From: Prorocentrum cordatum
Lineage: Eukaryota; Sar; Dinophyceae; Prorocentrales; Prorocentraceae
NCBI GenBank assembly: GCA_963575745.1
Contig: CAUYUJ010019270.1
Location: forward strand, 135,431 to 199,430
Reading direction: 5' to 3'
Length of the DNA stretch: 64,000 bases
In this document: piece by piece, positions 18,539-29,998 of the stretch
How the letters are laid out: the number at the start of each line of letters is the position of its first letter
Numbering within the stretch: position 1 is the stretch's first letter
Translations under genes and position numbers: made by a program
Notes under the pieces: model-generated
The model's input: the letters and a program-made list of their open reading frames with translations, nothing else
What the model was told of the DNA's origin: nothing
The model's database searches: none

Positions 18539-18690
18539 TCCTCCTCCTCCTCTCTCCTCCTCCTCCTCCTCCTCCTCCTCCTCCCCCTCCCCCTCCCTCC
18601 TCCTCCTCCTCCTCCTCCTCCTCCTCCTCCTCCTCCTCCTCCTCCTCCTCCTCCCCCTCCTCCTCCTCCCCCTCCTCCTCCTGCCCCCTT
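18539..18690. repeat. CTC tract
   Basis: About 150 bp of CTCCTC with C-runs, immediately 5' of a LINE fragment. Confidence 0.95.
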
Positions 18691-19547
18691 CCGAGCTCGA
18701 GCAAGTTGGGCCCTTTGTGATGGTTGATGAAGCTGGAGAGACGGTGGCTGCAGCGTCGGGGCCAGTACCTTACGCGTGGCAGTCTTCTGGAGCTGGAGAA
18801 GTTTGGGCTGTGATCGAAGCGCTGAAGCATAAGTCTCAAGGACGGATTACCATCGTGACGGGCCACAAGGAACTGCGGGAGGCCTGGCAGAACGGGTTTC
18901 CCTACCGTTGTGGCGTCAATCATCAGTACATGGAGCTATGGACGACATTCTGCGACGTGGTGAACGACATCGGCGTCTCAAAGATTGACTTTGTCTGGAT
19001 TCCCTCGCACATGACGAGGACGCAGGCCGTCGACCGGGGCGTCATTCTCTCGTACTGGAAAGGGAATCGTGCTGCGGACCACTATGCAAGGCTGGGCGCC
19101 GACTGCCACCCCCGACAGCGGCCACAAGAGAAGCTCAGGGAGCTCAGAGAGTCGGCAGCCCCTCTGACGCTGCGATGCGCACTGCGCATCCTCAGGTTGT
19201 GTCAAAAAGGGGGTTGGAAGGACGCTCAGCAAGTGATTGAAGGAAGGCCAGCGCGTGGACCTAGTCTCATCCTAAGTGAAGACGAGGGCCACTTAATTCA
19301 GCATTTCCAGGGACGATGGGTGTGCGGTAGGTGCGGATATAGTCGTGCTCAGCGTCGGGACCTGGCTCTCTTTCCGTGTCTTGGGGACCCCAAGGGAGTC
19401 CGAGAATCGCACCCGTCCCACAAACTCTGGCGGACTGGCCCAATGGTCTGGTGTTTTGAATGCGCTGCGAGATGTGTTTCGAGAGCGTTTTGGATTTCCA
19501 AACCATGTTTTGAGAGGCCGCCCCTGGGGTCGGCGAGGCACTTCTAA
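18691..19547 (+). pseudogene. LINE 3' fragment 1: RNase H and C-terminal zinc-binding region
   Basis: An open frame carrying an RNase H-like domain (GPFVMVDEAGETVAAASG; GEVWAVIEALKHKSQ; KIDFVWIPSHMTRTQ; KGNRAADHYARLGA) and then a Cys/Trp region (GRWVCGRCGYSRAQ; MVWCFECAARC). The order RNase H then terminal Cys motif is that of the 3' end of dinoflagellate LINEs. The position of the third catalytic acid reads TGH instead of the usual TD, so the domain is probably dead although the frame is open. The RT core is absent (5' truncation at the CTC tract). Confidence 0.75.
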
Positions 19548-19600
19548 CGTAGGTGCCTAACTCATCCAGGGGCGGGGTCCGTCACGTGACAAGGTAGGTA

Positions 19601-21880
19601 ATGGTTTCAAGACATTTGTGTCCATCTTCGCTCGAGCCCATCGATAGTTGGTCGGCACCTCTCTTCCATTTGGATTATCGTTTGTCGTCGTCTGTGGCTT
19701 CTGAGCTCCGGTCCCATCTTGGAGAACTTGCTGGGCCTATTCGTTCTTCGCGGTCAATCTGGGGATCGATGATACCGCCGGTAGTCCTCGTCGCGCGGCT
19801 GGACGTGGCAAACAAATTGGCGTCAGGAGGCGCATTCTCAAGAATCGCGCAAACGTTGTGCGCATTTCAAGCGAGCTGTCGGACATCACGCCATTAGGAT
19901 TTCTACCGCAGGATCTATGCCGAGCTTCACCTACGGTGCGGAGGTGCACGGCCTCTCTACCGCCGAGTGGCGCCAGCTGCAGGTTGCTTCCGCCAGCACC
20001 ATGCAGCCTTCTGCGGGATCTCTACCCATTCGTGGTTTCTTGGGGCGAACTCCGAGAATCCTGGGCCAAAGTTTTTCTCCAAGACGGGCCGTCGACGTGG
20101 AGGGGTGTTTCGGGCCCCCTGAGTGCGATGAAACTTTCCTTGCAACGCTTAGGATGGTCGATGCCATCCTACACCGTTCTCCTTGACGATTTCGGTACTG
20201 AAATACCCCTCACTGAAGTGTCTCCTGGAATGTTGTGCAAACTCTTGCGTGCTGCGGTGAAGCACATGCACGAACGTGAATCTGGTTCCAAGCTTTTGCC
20301 TGGCATTCCAGGGGCACGAGTTTGTCATGACACTGTTTCAGCTGAGCTTAGGCTTTCCCGGCGTACCAGGTATCAGAAAGGTTGCATCAAATCGGTGTCA
20401 TGCTCGGCGGTCTGGACTCGAGCACGGGCGAAGCAGGGAGGCTACGACGTCGACGACTTGTGCGAGCTTTGCCTGGAGGGCAGGGACACCATCTTGCACA
20501 GGCTTTGGCAATGCACGGCGGTGCAGACCGAGCGTGAAGAGTCTCTGTCCAGGCTCAAAGGTGGGTTCGATATGTTCCCTCCCTCTGATCTTTCTGAAGC
20601 CAAACAGGAAGAATTCCTCCTCTACACCAGGGGATTGTTTCGACACCCTGGCGACGTGCTGCCCCGCCCTGCCCGCGGTGATACTGATGACCATGGTGTT
20701 GAGGTCCGTTGGAGGGATTACCCTGAGAAGGCTAGTTTCGAAGATTTGCGTGGACACATCTTCGTCGACGGATCCTGCATTTCTCAAACCATTCCTGAAC
20801 TATCCAGGGCTGGCTGGGGGGTGGTAGTAGTAGATGATGAGGCGAACGAGCTCGCCCGCTTTAGTGGGCCAATCTGGGCGCCGTGCCCTCAAACGGCCCA
20901 GGCAGGTGAGTTCGGCGCCTACGCTGTGGCCGCAATGCGCGCCCTTCGAGGTTCTTCCATCTATCCCGACTGCAAGAACGTAGTTGTTCAAGCGAATGAA
21001 CCTTAAGTCCGAGCGTTGTGCTACAAGAGACCTTATGCGGGCTTTTTGCTTCCCACTCACCGCAAGGTGGTCGACGGCGTTTTTGAGGTTAGAGCCGACG
21101 TTGCCGATTCGCCAGATTTAAGTACGCGCGAACGTTTCTTCAAGGAAGGGAATGCTTTGGCTGACATTGTCGCCAAGAGCACGCTGTCTAGACACCCTCA
21201 GCCCAGCCTCGAGGAGACGCAATGGCTTGACCACGTGCTGGAGGTATCCAAAGCGGTTGCCTTCTTGTGATGTGATGCCCTCTTGGCCCCGATTGAACCT
21301 GAAAGGGGTTGCGTTGGAGAGGTCGGCTAAAACCACTCAGCCCGAAATAACTGGTCCAGCCCACAGCTGGGTGCACGTTTCAAGCATCTGGCAGTGTGAA
21401 ATTTGCTAAGGGTGTCCAAAGGCGTCAAGGCTCCAGAGTCGTTGGATCCGAATCGTCTTGAGCCTCCGCCTCCTGGCTCCTGTACCAAGCCTCCTCTGAT
21501 TGACCCGAAGGCCATTGTCCTTCGGAAGCACCGTTGTTTAGCGCTCGGTTGCTCTGTTAATGCGTTGCTGATCGTGTGCACGAAATGTAAAGCATACACC
21601 AGCCACGGCCATCCTCGGAATCTGTCTGGGAAGTGTCATGGTGCTCCACAATTCAATGGAGTTAAAAGCGCCTGGTCTTCCATTTGCAAAGGGAAACATC
21701 CGAAAAGAACAGAGGTTACCGTTAAGCGTGGCCCCTGGTCTGTCAGTTGGTGCTTTTGCCATTCTGTGCTTGCTCGTGTCACCCAGTGGAGGTTCGAGAG
21801 CCTCTCTTGCTGCGAGGTCCTCTGTAATTTTTTGGCGGAGCCCCAAGCTCCCTCGGTACAGGAGAGTGGCCTGGGCTACT
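19601..21880 (+). pseudogene. LINE 3' fragment 2: RT end, zinc-binding, RNase H, C-terminal Cys region
   Basis: A second 5'-truncated LINE directly downstream of fragment 1. Segments in order: post-RT region (SFTYGAEVHGLSTAEWRQLQ near 19920, in a different frame from the rest), DDLCELCLEGRDTILHRLWQ (C-x2-C...H...C, as in the zf-RVT region), RNase H (GHIFVDGSCISQTIPELSRA; QAGEFGAYAVAAMRAL), and a stop at 21004-21006. The RNase H end follows in another frame (ERFFKEGNALADIVAKST), then a Cys-rich tail (HRCLALGCSVNALL; CTKCKAYTSHGHPRN). Multiple frameshifts; not functional. First acid and Glu are kept; the third acid position reads VVVQANE. Confidence 0.75.
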
Positions 21881-21914
21881 CCGTGCGTTCATTGGCGGTT
21901 GATGTCAAAATCCT

Positions 21915-22036
21915 CCACCTCTTCCCCCTCCCTCTCCTCCTCCTCCTTATCCTGGTCCTCCTCCTCCTTTTCCTCCTTATCCTCCTTTTCCTCCTCCTCC
22001 TCCTCCTCCTCCTCCTCCTCCTCCTCCTCCTCCTCC
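21915..22036. repeat. CTC/CTCCTT tract
   Basis: Pyrimidine tract after the LINE 3' end. Such tracts bracket both LINE fragments, so it may mark a preferred insertion site or be a LINE tail. Confidence 0.9.
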
Positions 22037-22051
22037 CACTCCCCTTCCCCT

Positions 22052-22140
22052 GGTCACGTCACTGTTCGCGCCCGCGCCATCCGGGAATGGGCAATTCCTA
22101 AACACTCCCAGATGGCGCCGGCGCCAATCGTGACGTGACC
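22052..22140. mobile_element. 89-bp foldback (MITE-like)
   Basis: The ends GGTCACGTCAC...GCGCC and GGCGCC...GTGACGTGACC are inverted matches of 30 bp (26 identical) around a 29-bp loop. It abuts the CTC tract. No coding capacity. Confidence 0.8.
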
Positions 22141-22906
22141 AGCCCGCTCCCCCCGCCCTCCCTGGTCATGCCTGTTATCGCAAGGGGATGCCAAAAAACG
22201 AGATGACACTCCCCCAGCAAAGCGCCCTCATAACAGCAAGGTGAAGAGGCGGGTGGAGGAATAGGAGGTCGGCTGACTGGTGCAAACGGCGGGGGCAGGG
22301 GCGAGAGCATGGCTGTGTGACCGTGGCCGCCCAGACCGCACATGCAGCTGGCACGGAGGCGAGTGCACGACTCTCGGGCCGGGCGAAAGGGGGGGATAGC
22401 AAAGGGGGGGGCTTGAGAATCAGCTCGTTATCGTTATCGTTGTGATCGTTGTGATCGTTGTCATCGTTGTCATCGTTGTTATCGTTTATCGTTGTTATCG
22501 TTGTCGATCGTTATCGTTGTGATCGTTATCATCGTCGGGGTTTGAGAATCAGCTCACGTAGCTGATTTTCCCGGCGCCTCCTGGCGCCGGGAGGCGGCCA
22601 TGTATCGAGGAGTGGGCCCGGCGGCGAGGCCGAAACCAGCTGCATGCAGCAGATTTCGTACCCCCCCCTTTCCCTATCCCCCCCCCTTTCGCTCGGCCCG
22701 AGGCTCCGGAACCACCTGCGAGGAAATCTGGATCGAAACGGCCGCTGGACAGGGCTGTGTCTCGGGCTCCCCCCCCCTGCGGGAATTCTGCTGCCGCCGT
22801 TCGGGGGAGCTAGTGCACCTCACGCGTATGTCGTCTCGAAGGGCTCGTGGCCGACCGGACCAAACATGTCGCCGGCATTGGGGCGAGACCACGCTTCCTG
22901 TATCAA
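22141..22906. other. No gene; GTTATCGTTGTGATC microsatellite
   Basis: 22428-22535 is a tandem of TTATCG/TTGTGATCG units, flanked on both sides by TTGAGAATCAGCTC (22412 and 22540). The remainder is C-run-rich sequence without credible coding. Confidence 0.6.
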
Positions 22907-23120
22907 TGAGGGGCAACGATAAGGGGGGATAGGGATAGGGGGGGAAACATCGACCTGCAATCGGCGATACATCGCCGATAGATCGGCGATAGGCCTTCGA
23001 CAGCGAATCCGAACCTTCCTGGGCAGGTTGGGGCTATCGGGCCCCTGTCGTCGATCGATGGGCGATTGGGGGTCGATGCATCCCCCCCTGTGCCCATCCC
23101 CCCCTACCCATCGGTCGTTG
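22907..23120. mobile_element. Family 2 TIR element, copy B
   Basis: About 214 bp with GGGGCAACGATAAGGGGGG at the left and CCCCCC...ATCGGTCGTTG inverted at the right, and the same internal blocks as copy A. It lies in the large helicase intron. Confidence 0.8.
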
Positions 23121-24862
23121 AAAGTAGGTATTTTTGGATTCCCAGATTCCAATCTACTTTCAGCGCCTTCCTACTTCAAGAGTCGAGTGGTTTTCCCTCT
23201 TCCTTCCTCTTCAGGAGGCGGGCGGAAACCCAGTCTATTTCCAACGCCTTCCTACTTTATGTTTCTACCTACTTCTTCCGACCGATATCGTTGCCCCGGA
23301 TCAAATGCAGGAGTCTCAGGCGAAGCGGCCGCCAGAACGCGCGGTCCAGGGCTCCCCGCACCCCCGTGTGGGACTCTTCTGTGGCCCTTTCCCACCACGG
23401 TTGGAGCTCCCCAGCGACACGCCGTTCGGGGAAAAGCGTGGCCGCCTTCCGGGCGAGCGCACGGCTCCTGAAGCACCTGTGCGGCAGTCTCAAGCGAAAC
23501 GGCTGCCTCTCGGGCGAGAGCACGGCTCCTGAATCGCTTGTGCGGCAGTCTCAGGCGAAACGGCTGCCGGACCAGGCGGGGGGTCTAAGGATCCCCGTCC
23601 CCCCCCCCCCTGTGGATCTCGTATGCGGCTCTTTCTTGCACCACCACTCGAACTCTCGAGCGAAACGCCATTCGGGAAAAAGCGCGACGAACGATGTTGT
23701 CTTATTTTGAAGCTCTGCGAACTGTGTCACTGGGCCCCGAGACCGTTAAAAAATGCCTCGGGATGAAAAACTGGTCCCCATGAAGGGGTCCAGACCTTTG
23801 GGGGTCAACGTCGGGGGTCTGAGCATCGAGACGCGGGTGGCGAGGGGGCGGCGTCTGCTGCAGGGCTGCTAGACCGTCTAGGAGGAAGAGGAGGAGGAGA
23901 GGAGGAGGAGGAGGAGGAGGAGAAGGAGGAGGAGGAGGAGGAGGAGGAGGAAAGGTAGGAAAAGGAGGAGGAGGAGAAGGAGGGGGAGAGGTGGTGGAGG
24001 AGGAGGAGGAGGAGCCTGTGCCCCTTGCCGCTTGCCCCTCGTGGACGGCTGAAGGGCGGCCTTCCTTGGACTGGCGGCCACAACGAGGCACCGAGAGGCA
24101 CAGCGGGGCACAGCAGAGCACAGCGCCTCCCACCCCCCCGCCTACCGAACTCCCCGCCCCCATTCCCCCCTCCTCCGCTGCCGCCGCCGCCTCCCCCTCC
24201 TCCGTCCCTCCCTCGCCTGCTTGCTCGCTCGCTCCATCCCGCCTCCTCCTCCTCCTCCTCCTCCTCCTCCTCCTCCTCCTCCTCCTCCTCCTCCTCCTCC
24301 CCCACCCCTCGCATTGTAAACTGAAGTGGACGGATGGTGAGTGCGCGCTGAGAAGAATCGCTGCGACGCCACACACGTTCCCCACGCTGCTGCAAGAACA
24401 ACATCGGCATATTTGGGGATACAGAGATACCGCTACTGGTACTCCTAGACCTCCCCCAGAGTACGTTCCGACTAGAATTTCGAGGCGAGTACAGGCGTGG
24501 CGACGAGGGCTCTCCATGACGTCCAACCCCAAAAAAAAGGATCGGCGGCATTGGCATCGGTATAGCTGCTTCCCCTCAGTCATCGCCCTGGCAGCGAGTC
24601 AAGGGTGATTAGCAATAAAAGGACCCCAACCCTTTGGGAGGCGACCTAAGTTAGGAGGCCAAGAACCATGGTAATGATGACTTTTCCTGCATATGTATCA
24701 AATCAGGCCGCCCATATTTACGATCCCAAATACAATGGCGGGGGCCTCCTCAGTAAGGCCGCGCCTTCACTATGCCATTATGGTTACGGGTTCACGTGTC
24801 CTCGATGAGGTATAGCTACTTCCCCTCAGACATCGCCCTGGCAGCGAGCTGAGGGGGGCCAC
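23121..24862. other. Helicase intron: short tandem units and GGA/CTC tracts
   Basis: 23310-23580 has three degenerate units of GTCTCAGGCGAA(A/G)CGGC...GCC, related to the repeat at 49070-49885. 23880-24013 is GGA/GAG repeat, 24240-24303 CTC repeat. GGTATAGCT(G/A)CTTCCCC with CAGCGAG is duplicated at 24560 and 24810, the second copy lying right beside the motif V exon donor. No gene. Confidence 0.6.
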
Positions 24863-24921
24863 CAAGGATCCGAGAAGATCACCTTGTTCCCCTTCGTGAG
24901 GTTCAGCCCTGCGCCCGCCGC
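24863..24921 (-). CDS. RING/SNF2 helicase, motif V exon
   Basis: A 59-nt exon: AAGAGLNLTKGNKVIFSDP and two bases of Trp. It matches SNF2 helicase motif V (G-x-G-x-N-L-T ... V-I-x-x-D-P-W-W). It enters in phase 0 from the exon ending at 28124 (SLK|AAGAG), giving the usual L-S-L-K-A-G-G-V-G-L-N-L order, and exits in phase 2 into the motif VI exon. Donor TTG|GTGG (GT), acceptor CCCCAG|G; direct repeats AGGCG upstream and GGTGG downstream. Short but unmistakable because of the two-sided join. Confidence 0.92.
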
Positions 24922-24983
24922 CTGGGGCAGGGGCGCCCAGGCGTCAGCGGCGGCCGGGTCGAGGTCGAGGTCGAGTCGACCCG

Positions 24984-25135
24984 AGCAAGGGCGCCGAACT
25001 TCGCGCTTCGCGCTGCGCGAAGAGCGAATAACCTAGCGCTCTCGCGCCGCCCCATAAGGGAGAAGCGGAGGATGAGGAGGAATCGGAGGCGAACCGCGGA
25101 GCGCGAATAACTTCGCGCCCTCGAGGGCGCCCTTG
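24984..25135. repeat. CG-rich palindromic repeat family 6, copy A
   Basis: GAACTTCGCGCTTCGCGCTGCGCG ... GCGAATAACTTCGCGCCCTCG: inverted and direct copies of CTTCGCGC around a GGAGGA core. A closely related copy is at 34449-34625. It sits about 60 bp upstream (in gene sense) of the motif V exon acceptor. Confidence 0.75.
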
Positions 25136-26460
25136 GGGAGAAACAAGGGAGTGAGGGAGGGGGGATGCGGGGATGTTCAGGTTTGCCCTAGACCCGCGAG
25201 GATCGATGAGTTGATCTAAGCGTGTCCGCAAGTTAGCTGAAGTGTGTCCTTCCGCTTTGTTTCCGGGACCTCCGAGGAACTCCTGGGATTATCTGGGTCG
25301 GGGTCCCGAGCGGCACTAAAGCTTACCAGGCGGGAAGGGGGGAGGAGAAGACGCACCGCGAGGGAAGGGGGGAGAGGAAGACGCACCCCTGCTGTTCCTG
25401 GCACTGCTGAAAGAATGAATCCGAAGCAACCGCGCGATCTGGAACAAAAAGATAGTCGGGAGGCGTTTCAAGTCGCCGCAAGGCCTCCCTGCGAGCAGGC
25501 ATGTACCCTCTCGGATCAGGAGGCGAGGCCAGGTTGGACCGAGCAAGGCAGTCGAACGGCGAAGCAGAGGGGGAACGAACAAACATCGGATTGGGCAGAT
25601 CGTACTCCACCAGCTTCCAAGTCGGGGGATTCGACTGGTGCGGGTAATGAAGGATGACGAGTATGGAAAAACACCAGGGAGACGACGAAGGAACCAGTTC
25701 TCCGCCGCCTGGTAATAGGAAGCCCGAATATTACCAACATCACCGAGATCGGGATCATCTACCATCGGTGGAGGCACACCGCCGATATTGGTGTTGGTGA
25801 CGAGCTCTAGGCCTCCGAGGGAAGGACTGTGGAGAGGACGAAAAAAGAATCTCAACGACGACGACGACGACGACCAGAAGGCGAGCAAGTCGTATACGTA
25901 AGCCCGCGCAGCCGTGTGCACAATGCGCATTCCGAGCCCCAGGACTCTCGCGCAATAGGCCAGCGTGCCTCAGCATGCCAGAGCTACGAGCGAGGCCCCC
26001 GACAAGTTACAAGGATGGGGGGAGGAGGAGGGTGGGCGGAAGGGAGAGGACCAGGAGGAGGGGGGGAGAGGACCATTTTGAGGAGAGGGGGAGGAGGGGT
26101 GAGGACCAGAAGGAGGATGAGGAGGAGGAGGACCACTGGAAACCCAAGAATCATCAAAGATGTTGGAGTAAATCCTCCCTCCAAGCGCCCTCTTCATAGG
26201 CCCCTACGACGGTTCATTTCCACTGAGGGAATTGCCTCGTTGGAAGACAACCGTTTGAAGACCCTGAAGCATGCCAAAACAATGCTCTCGGGATTACAAC
26301 GCCACGGATCAACCTGACAGTTTCGTCTTGACGATCCTGAATCGTGCCAGAACACCATTCCTGAACCTTCAACACAGCGAATCAACGTAACCGTTGCGTC
26401 CTAATAATCCTGAGCCCGTCCAGAAACACACTGATTGGTATGCTGATCATGGGAATCCGT
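25136..26460. other. No gene recognised
   Basis: Helicase intron DNA. Open frames at 25244-25657 (+) and 25316-25930 (-) are antisense mirrors without domain signals. 26010-26130 is GGGAGGA-rich. Confidence 0.45.
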
Positions 26461-26875
26461 GTCCCTCTTGCAAATGTTTAAAACGAATGTGCGCGGCGCT
26501 CATGCGAGAACCACAATTTGAAAAGGAACCGCCCTCAATCCGTGAAGCTCTTGCAAGAGTTGAAAAGGAATGTGCACGGCGCTACGGCGAGAACCTCATT
26601 TTGAAAACGACCCGCCCTCAATCCGTGAATCTATTGTAACATTTTAACACGAATGTGCGCGGCGCTAAGGCGAGAGCCACATGTTGAAAACCACCCGCCC
26701 TCAATCCGTGAAGCTCTTGCGAATTTTGAAAACGAATGTGCGCGGCGCTACGGCGAGAACCACATGTTGATAACGACCCGCCCTCAATCCGTGAAGCTCC
26801 AGCAATATCTTGACACGAATGTGCGCGGCGCTACGGCGAGAGCCACATTTTGAAATCCACCCCCTCCATGTGTGA
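26461..26875 (+). repeat. 83-bp satellite
   Basis: Five units of exactly 83 bp, marked by AATGTGCGCGGCGCT (one copy AATGTGCACGGCGCT) at 26486, 26569, 26652, 26735 and 26818. Each also has GAGA(A/G)CC and CGCCCTCAATCCGTGAA. Units diverge by a few substitutions. A reverse-oriented outlier array is at 13490-13735. Confidence 0.92.
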
Positions 26876-28123
26876 AACTGTTGTCATGTTTAAAGGTTCA
26901 GGATCATAAAAGGTGAGGACGTCTCAGGCGAAACGCCCGGCCCGCCCTAAACACTGGCCTCGGGGTGCGACAGGGAGAAATCATGTATAAGGAAAAGGAA
27001 TGGAGGAGGAGGACGAGGAGGAGGAGGAGGAGGAGGAGGAGGAGGAGGGGATTGAAGAGGAGGAGGAGGAGGAGGAGGAGGAGGAGGAGGAGGAGGAGGA
27101 GGAGGAGGAGGAGGAGGAGGGGGGGGGGGGAGAGGAGGTGAGGAGGGGAGGAGGGGAGAAGCTACAACGATGGTGAGAGGACCAGAAAGAGGAGGGGGGG
27201 AGGGAGCAGGGACGAGGGCGAGGGAGGATGCCCAGGCGGAGAGCGAGGATGAGGCCAGGCATCCCGCGCCTCGATCTTTTCGAGGCGTGGGCCTGGGGAC
27301 CTTTCGACCCGAGTCGTTTCTGGGTGGCCCAAGGAGCCCGCTGACGGCCCCCCGGAAGCCAACAACTGCCGAAAGCCTCCCATCGCGATTCCATTGTGGC
27401 CGGAAGCCCTCTGCCGCGGCCGAAAACCACGACAATCGGGCCGCCACGACGCTTCGTCCGAGGCGCCAGCCCTTCCTGGGAGGGAGAATACCCCAGAGGT
27501 CTTACCCCAGAGGTCTGGACCCCTTCCCATGGACTAGCTTTTCATCCTGAGCTGCTTTTTGACACTCCAGAGTCGCGTTGAGGGCCCCTTGGGCCGATAA
27601 CGGTCAAAAGCCTCGGGTCGTAATTTGTGGTCACGACGAGTGGGTGAGGTTGATTTTCATTCTTTCTGGTAACGGTCGTTACCTGGGGGGGGCGGGTAAG
27701 GGCAACGCTTGGGCGGGGTTGGGCACGTCGGGTCGGGGGTGCGCTGCGATCGCCAAATTCGCGCGAGCTCCAGCATATGGGGGGGTGGTCCAGCCCCATC
27801 CCCCCCCTACGTATGATCGTTCCTGCTGCCCTAGGGTTGTGGATGCCATGACTATGGACACTCTAGCAATCCTATCATTGAATTAAATATGTCTTTAAAA
27901 TGTGTAAACCATGTCCTGAAAATGTGTCAACCATGTTTTTTTACATGTCTGAAGCTGAGCAATTTTTTTAGACATCTGGAAATTATTTGAGAGCATGCTT
28001 CCTCTCCGTCGACCGACTTCCACAACCCTAGGGTGGAGCTTGGCCCAGGAAGCGACCGTTTCGCGCCAGAAGTCCTAAAACCCCTCTCGGTCTGAGCTCG
28101 GATCGCAGGCGGCCCCAGGGCGC
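26876..28123. other. Helicase intron with GGA tract and family 3 copies
   Basis: 26998-27140 is a GGA/GAG tract ending in a G-run. 27275-27420 and 27512-27634 carry family 3 repeat sequence (the latter is copy 3). 27667-27685 has a TAACGGTCGTTA palindrome like that at the ends of EF-hand intron 7. 27880-27970 is AT-rich. No exon recognised. Confidence 0.5.
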
Positions 28124-28249
28124 CTTGAGGCTGCAGAGCGCGACCCTGGCCTGCCCTGCCTGGAAGGCCGCGACGCGGGCCTGGCGCTCGGCGGGGCCGG
28201 CGGCCCCGTCGATGAGCACGCTGCCGACGCCGGCGGTCTTCAGCCGCTC
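28124..28249 (-). CDS. RING/SNF2 helicase, helicase C-lobe exon (between motifs IV and V)
   Basis: A 42-codon, phase-0 exon: ERLKTAGVGSVLIDGAAG followed by PAERQARVAAFQAGQARVA and LCSLK. In SNF2 proteins this is the V-x-x-D-G...x-x-R-x-x-x-x-x-x-F segment between motifs IV and V. The upstream join (LLLLE|ERLKT) and downstream join (SLK|AAGAG) are both seamless. Donor CTCAAG|GC, acceptor GCGAG|GA; direct repeats GAGGA and AGGCG. The upstream intron is 14.7 kb. Confidence 0.95.
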
Positions 28250-29070
28250 CTCGCCCGGAGGAAGAGGTCGCTTTCGGCTTCGGCCCGTTTCGGCCCCATT
28301 GGCTCGTTTCGGCCTCGGCCCGTGTGCCAGAGCCGTGACGGGCCGAGCCGAAACGCGCCGCAGCCGCAACAGGCCGAGGCCGAAAGGGGCCGAGGCCGAG
28401 AGCCAGTGGAGCCGAGTCGGGCCCTTCAAAGGGGAGGTGGGCTGGCGGGGAGGGGCGGGGGGGGCGTCGAGGACGCAGAGGCGAGGGGGGGCGGCGATCC
28501 TGATGAGGCCGAGAGCCTGTCAGCAAAAGGCGGCACCGCGCTTGCAGAATCGCTAGCCAGACCAGAGGAGTTCTGCACGAGCGTCACCAAGGAAGTGCAG
28601 TATACCGGATAATCAGGAGAGCCTGGGGATAAGGGAGCTGCAGAAACAGGCAGGCAACACGGGGCGGTCATGGGTTGTTTGCTTGCGCCGCGTCCCTGAG
28701 CGATGCACAAGACAGGTGTCAAGACTCGACCATGCGTCACATACCCGAAGTGGAGAAAGTATATTCGGCCCCGAGACGACACGGAGGAGGGAGGAGGGAG
28801 GAACGGAAGTAGCATGTGCGTCGTGGCGCCGCCCGCCTCTGCCCGAGCCGCAACCCTCGGGCCAACTTCAACAGGAGGCGGGCCCGGGAATGCAGCGGAG
28901 CCCAGGGACGGCCGGGCTGCGGGACGCCCCCTTAGGGCCGCCGGGACCGCCATGTCCGAGGGGGGCGAGGACCCATGAGGGAGGAGTTGGAGGAGGGAGG
29001 AGCTCCTCCTCCTTCTCCTGCTCCTTCTCCTGTCCATCCTCCCCCCTGCTTCTCCTCCTCCTCAGCAGTA
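28250..29070. other. Helicase intron, no gene
   Basis: GGCCGAGGCCGAAACGGGCC-type tandem (28265-28400) next to the acceptor, then unremarkable sequence. A GGAGGA/CTCCTC patch lies at 28980-29060. Confidence 0.5.
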
Positions 29071-29077
29071 GCGGCGG

Positions 29078-29998
29078 CATCATCCTCATCACCACCATCG
29101 CCATCATCATCATCAGCAGCAGCATCAGCAGCATCAGCATCAGCATCAGCATCATCATCAACATCCTCATCTTCATCCTCATCACATAAACATCACCATC
29201 ACCATCATCACCGGCATCATCAGCATCACCACCATCATCATCATCGTCATCATCATGATTATCACAATCAACATCATCGTCATCATCATCATCATCATCA
29301 CCACAATCACCATCATCACAACTCTCACCATGACCATTGGCATCGTCACCATCATCATCATCCTTCTGAGTATCATCATATCCATATGACCGTCACCATC
29401 ATCATTAACATCCTCATCATCCACATCATTATCACAATCATCACTGTCACCGTCAGAATGATCATGATGATCGTCATCATCTCCATTACCACCATCATCA
29501 TCCGCATCACCGCCAACAGCACTATCACCACCATCAGCAGAAGCAGCAGCATCATCCCCATCATCACCACAAGCACCATCATCAACATAACCATCACCAT
29601 CAACTTCATCATCAGCATCAACACCAGCATCATCAGCATCAACACCGCCATCATCATCACAATCACCATCGCCATCATCACCATCATCATCAACATCATC
29701 ATAAACACCGCTGGCATCATCATCACCATCATCACAACATTCAGCATCACCATTGTCATCATCATCATCATCATCATCAGCATCATCATCATCGCCATCA
29801 TCATCACCATCATCATCTCCATCACCATCATCATCATTATCATCATCATCAACATCATCATCATCATCATCATCATCATCATTATCATCATCATCGCCAT
29901 CAGTATCGCCATCACCAACACCATCACCATCATCAGCATCAGCATCAGCACCACCATCATCATCATCATCACACCATCATTATTATCATCACCATCCC
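29078..29998. repeat. 0.9-kb CAT/ATC trinucleotide tract
   Basis: Imperfect CATCAT with CAC, CAA, CAG and TAT variants, not a pure microsatellite. It keeps long frames open (His/Ile/Ser- or Met/Val-rich), which I do not treat as genes. Confidence 0.95.

Noticed and set aside
29078-29998. 415-codon His/Ile/Ser ORF and Met/Val-rich antisense ORF
   Set aside because: CAT repeat translation, not a gene.
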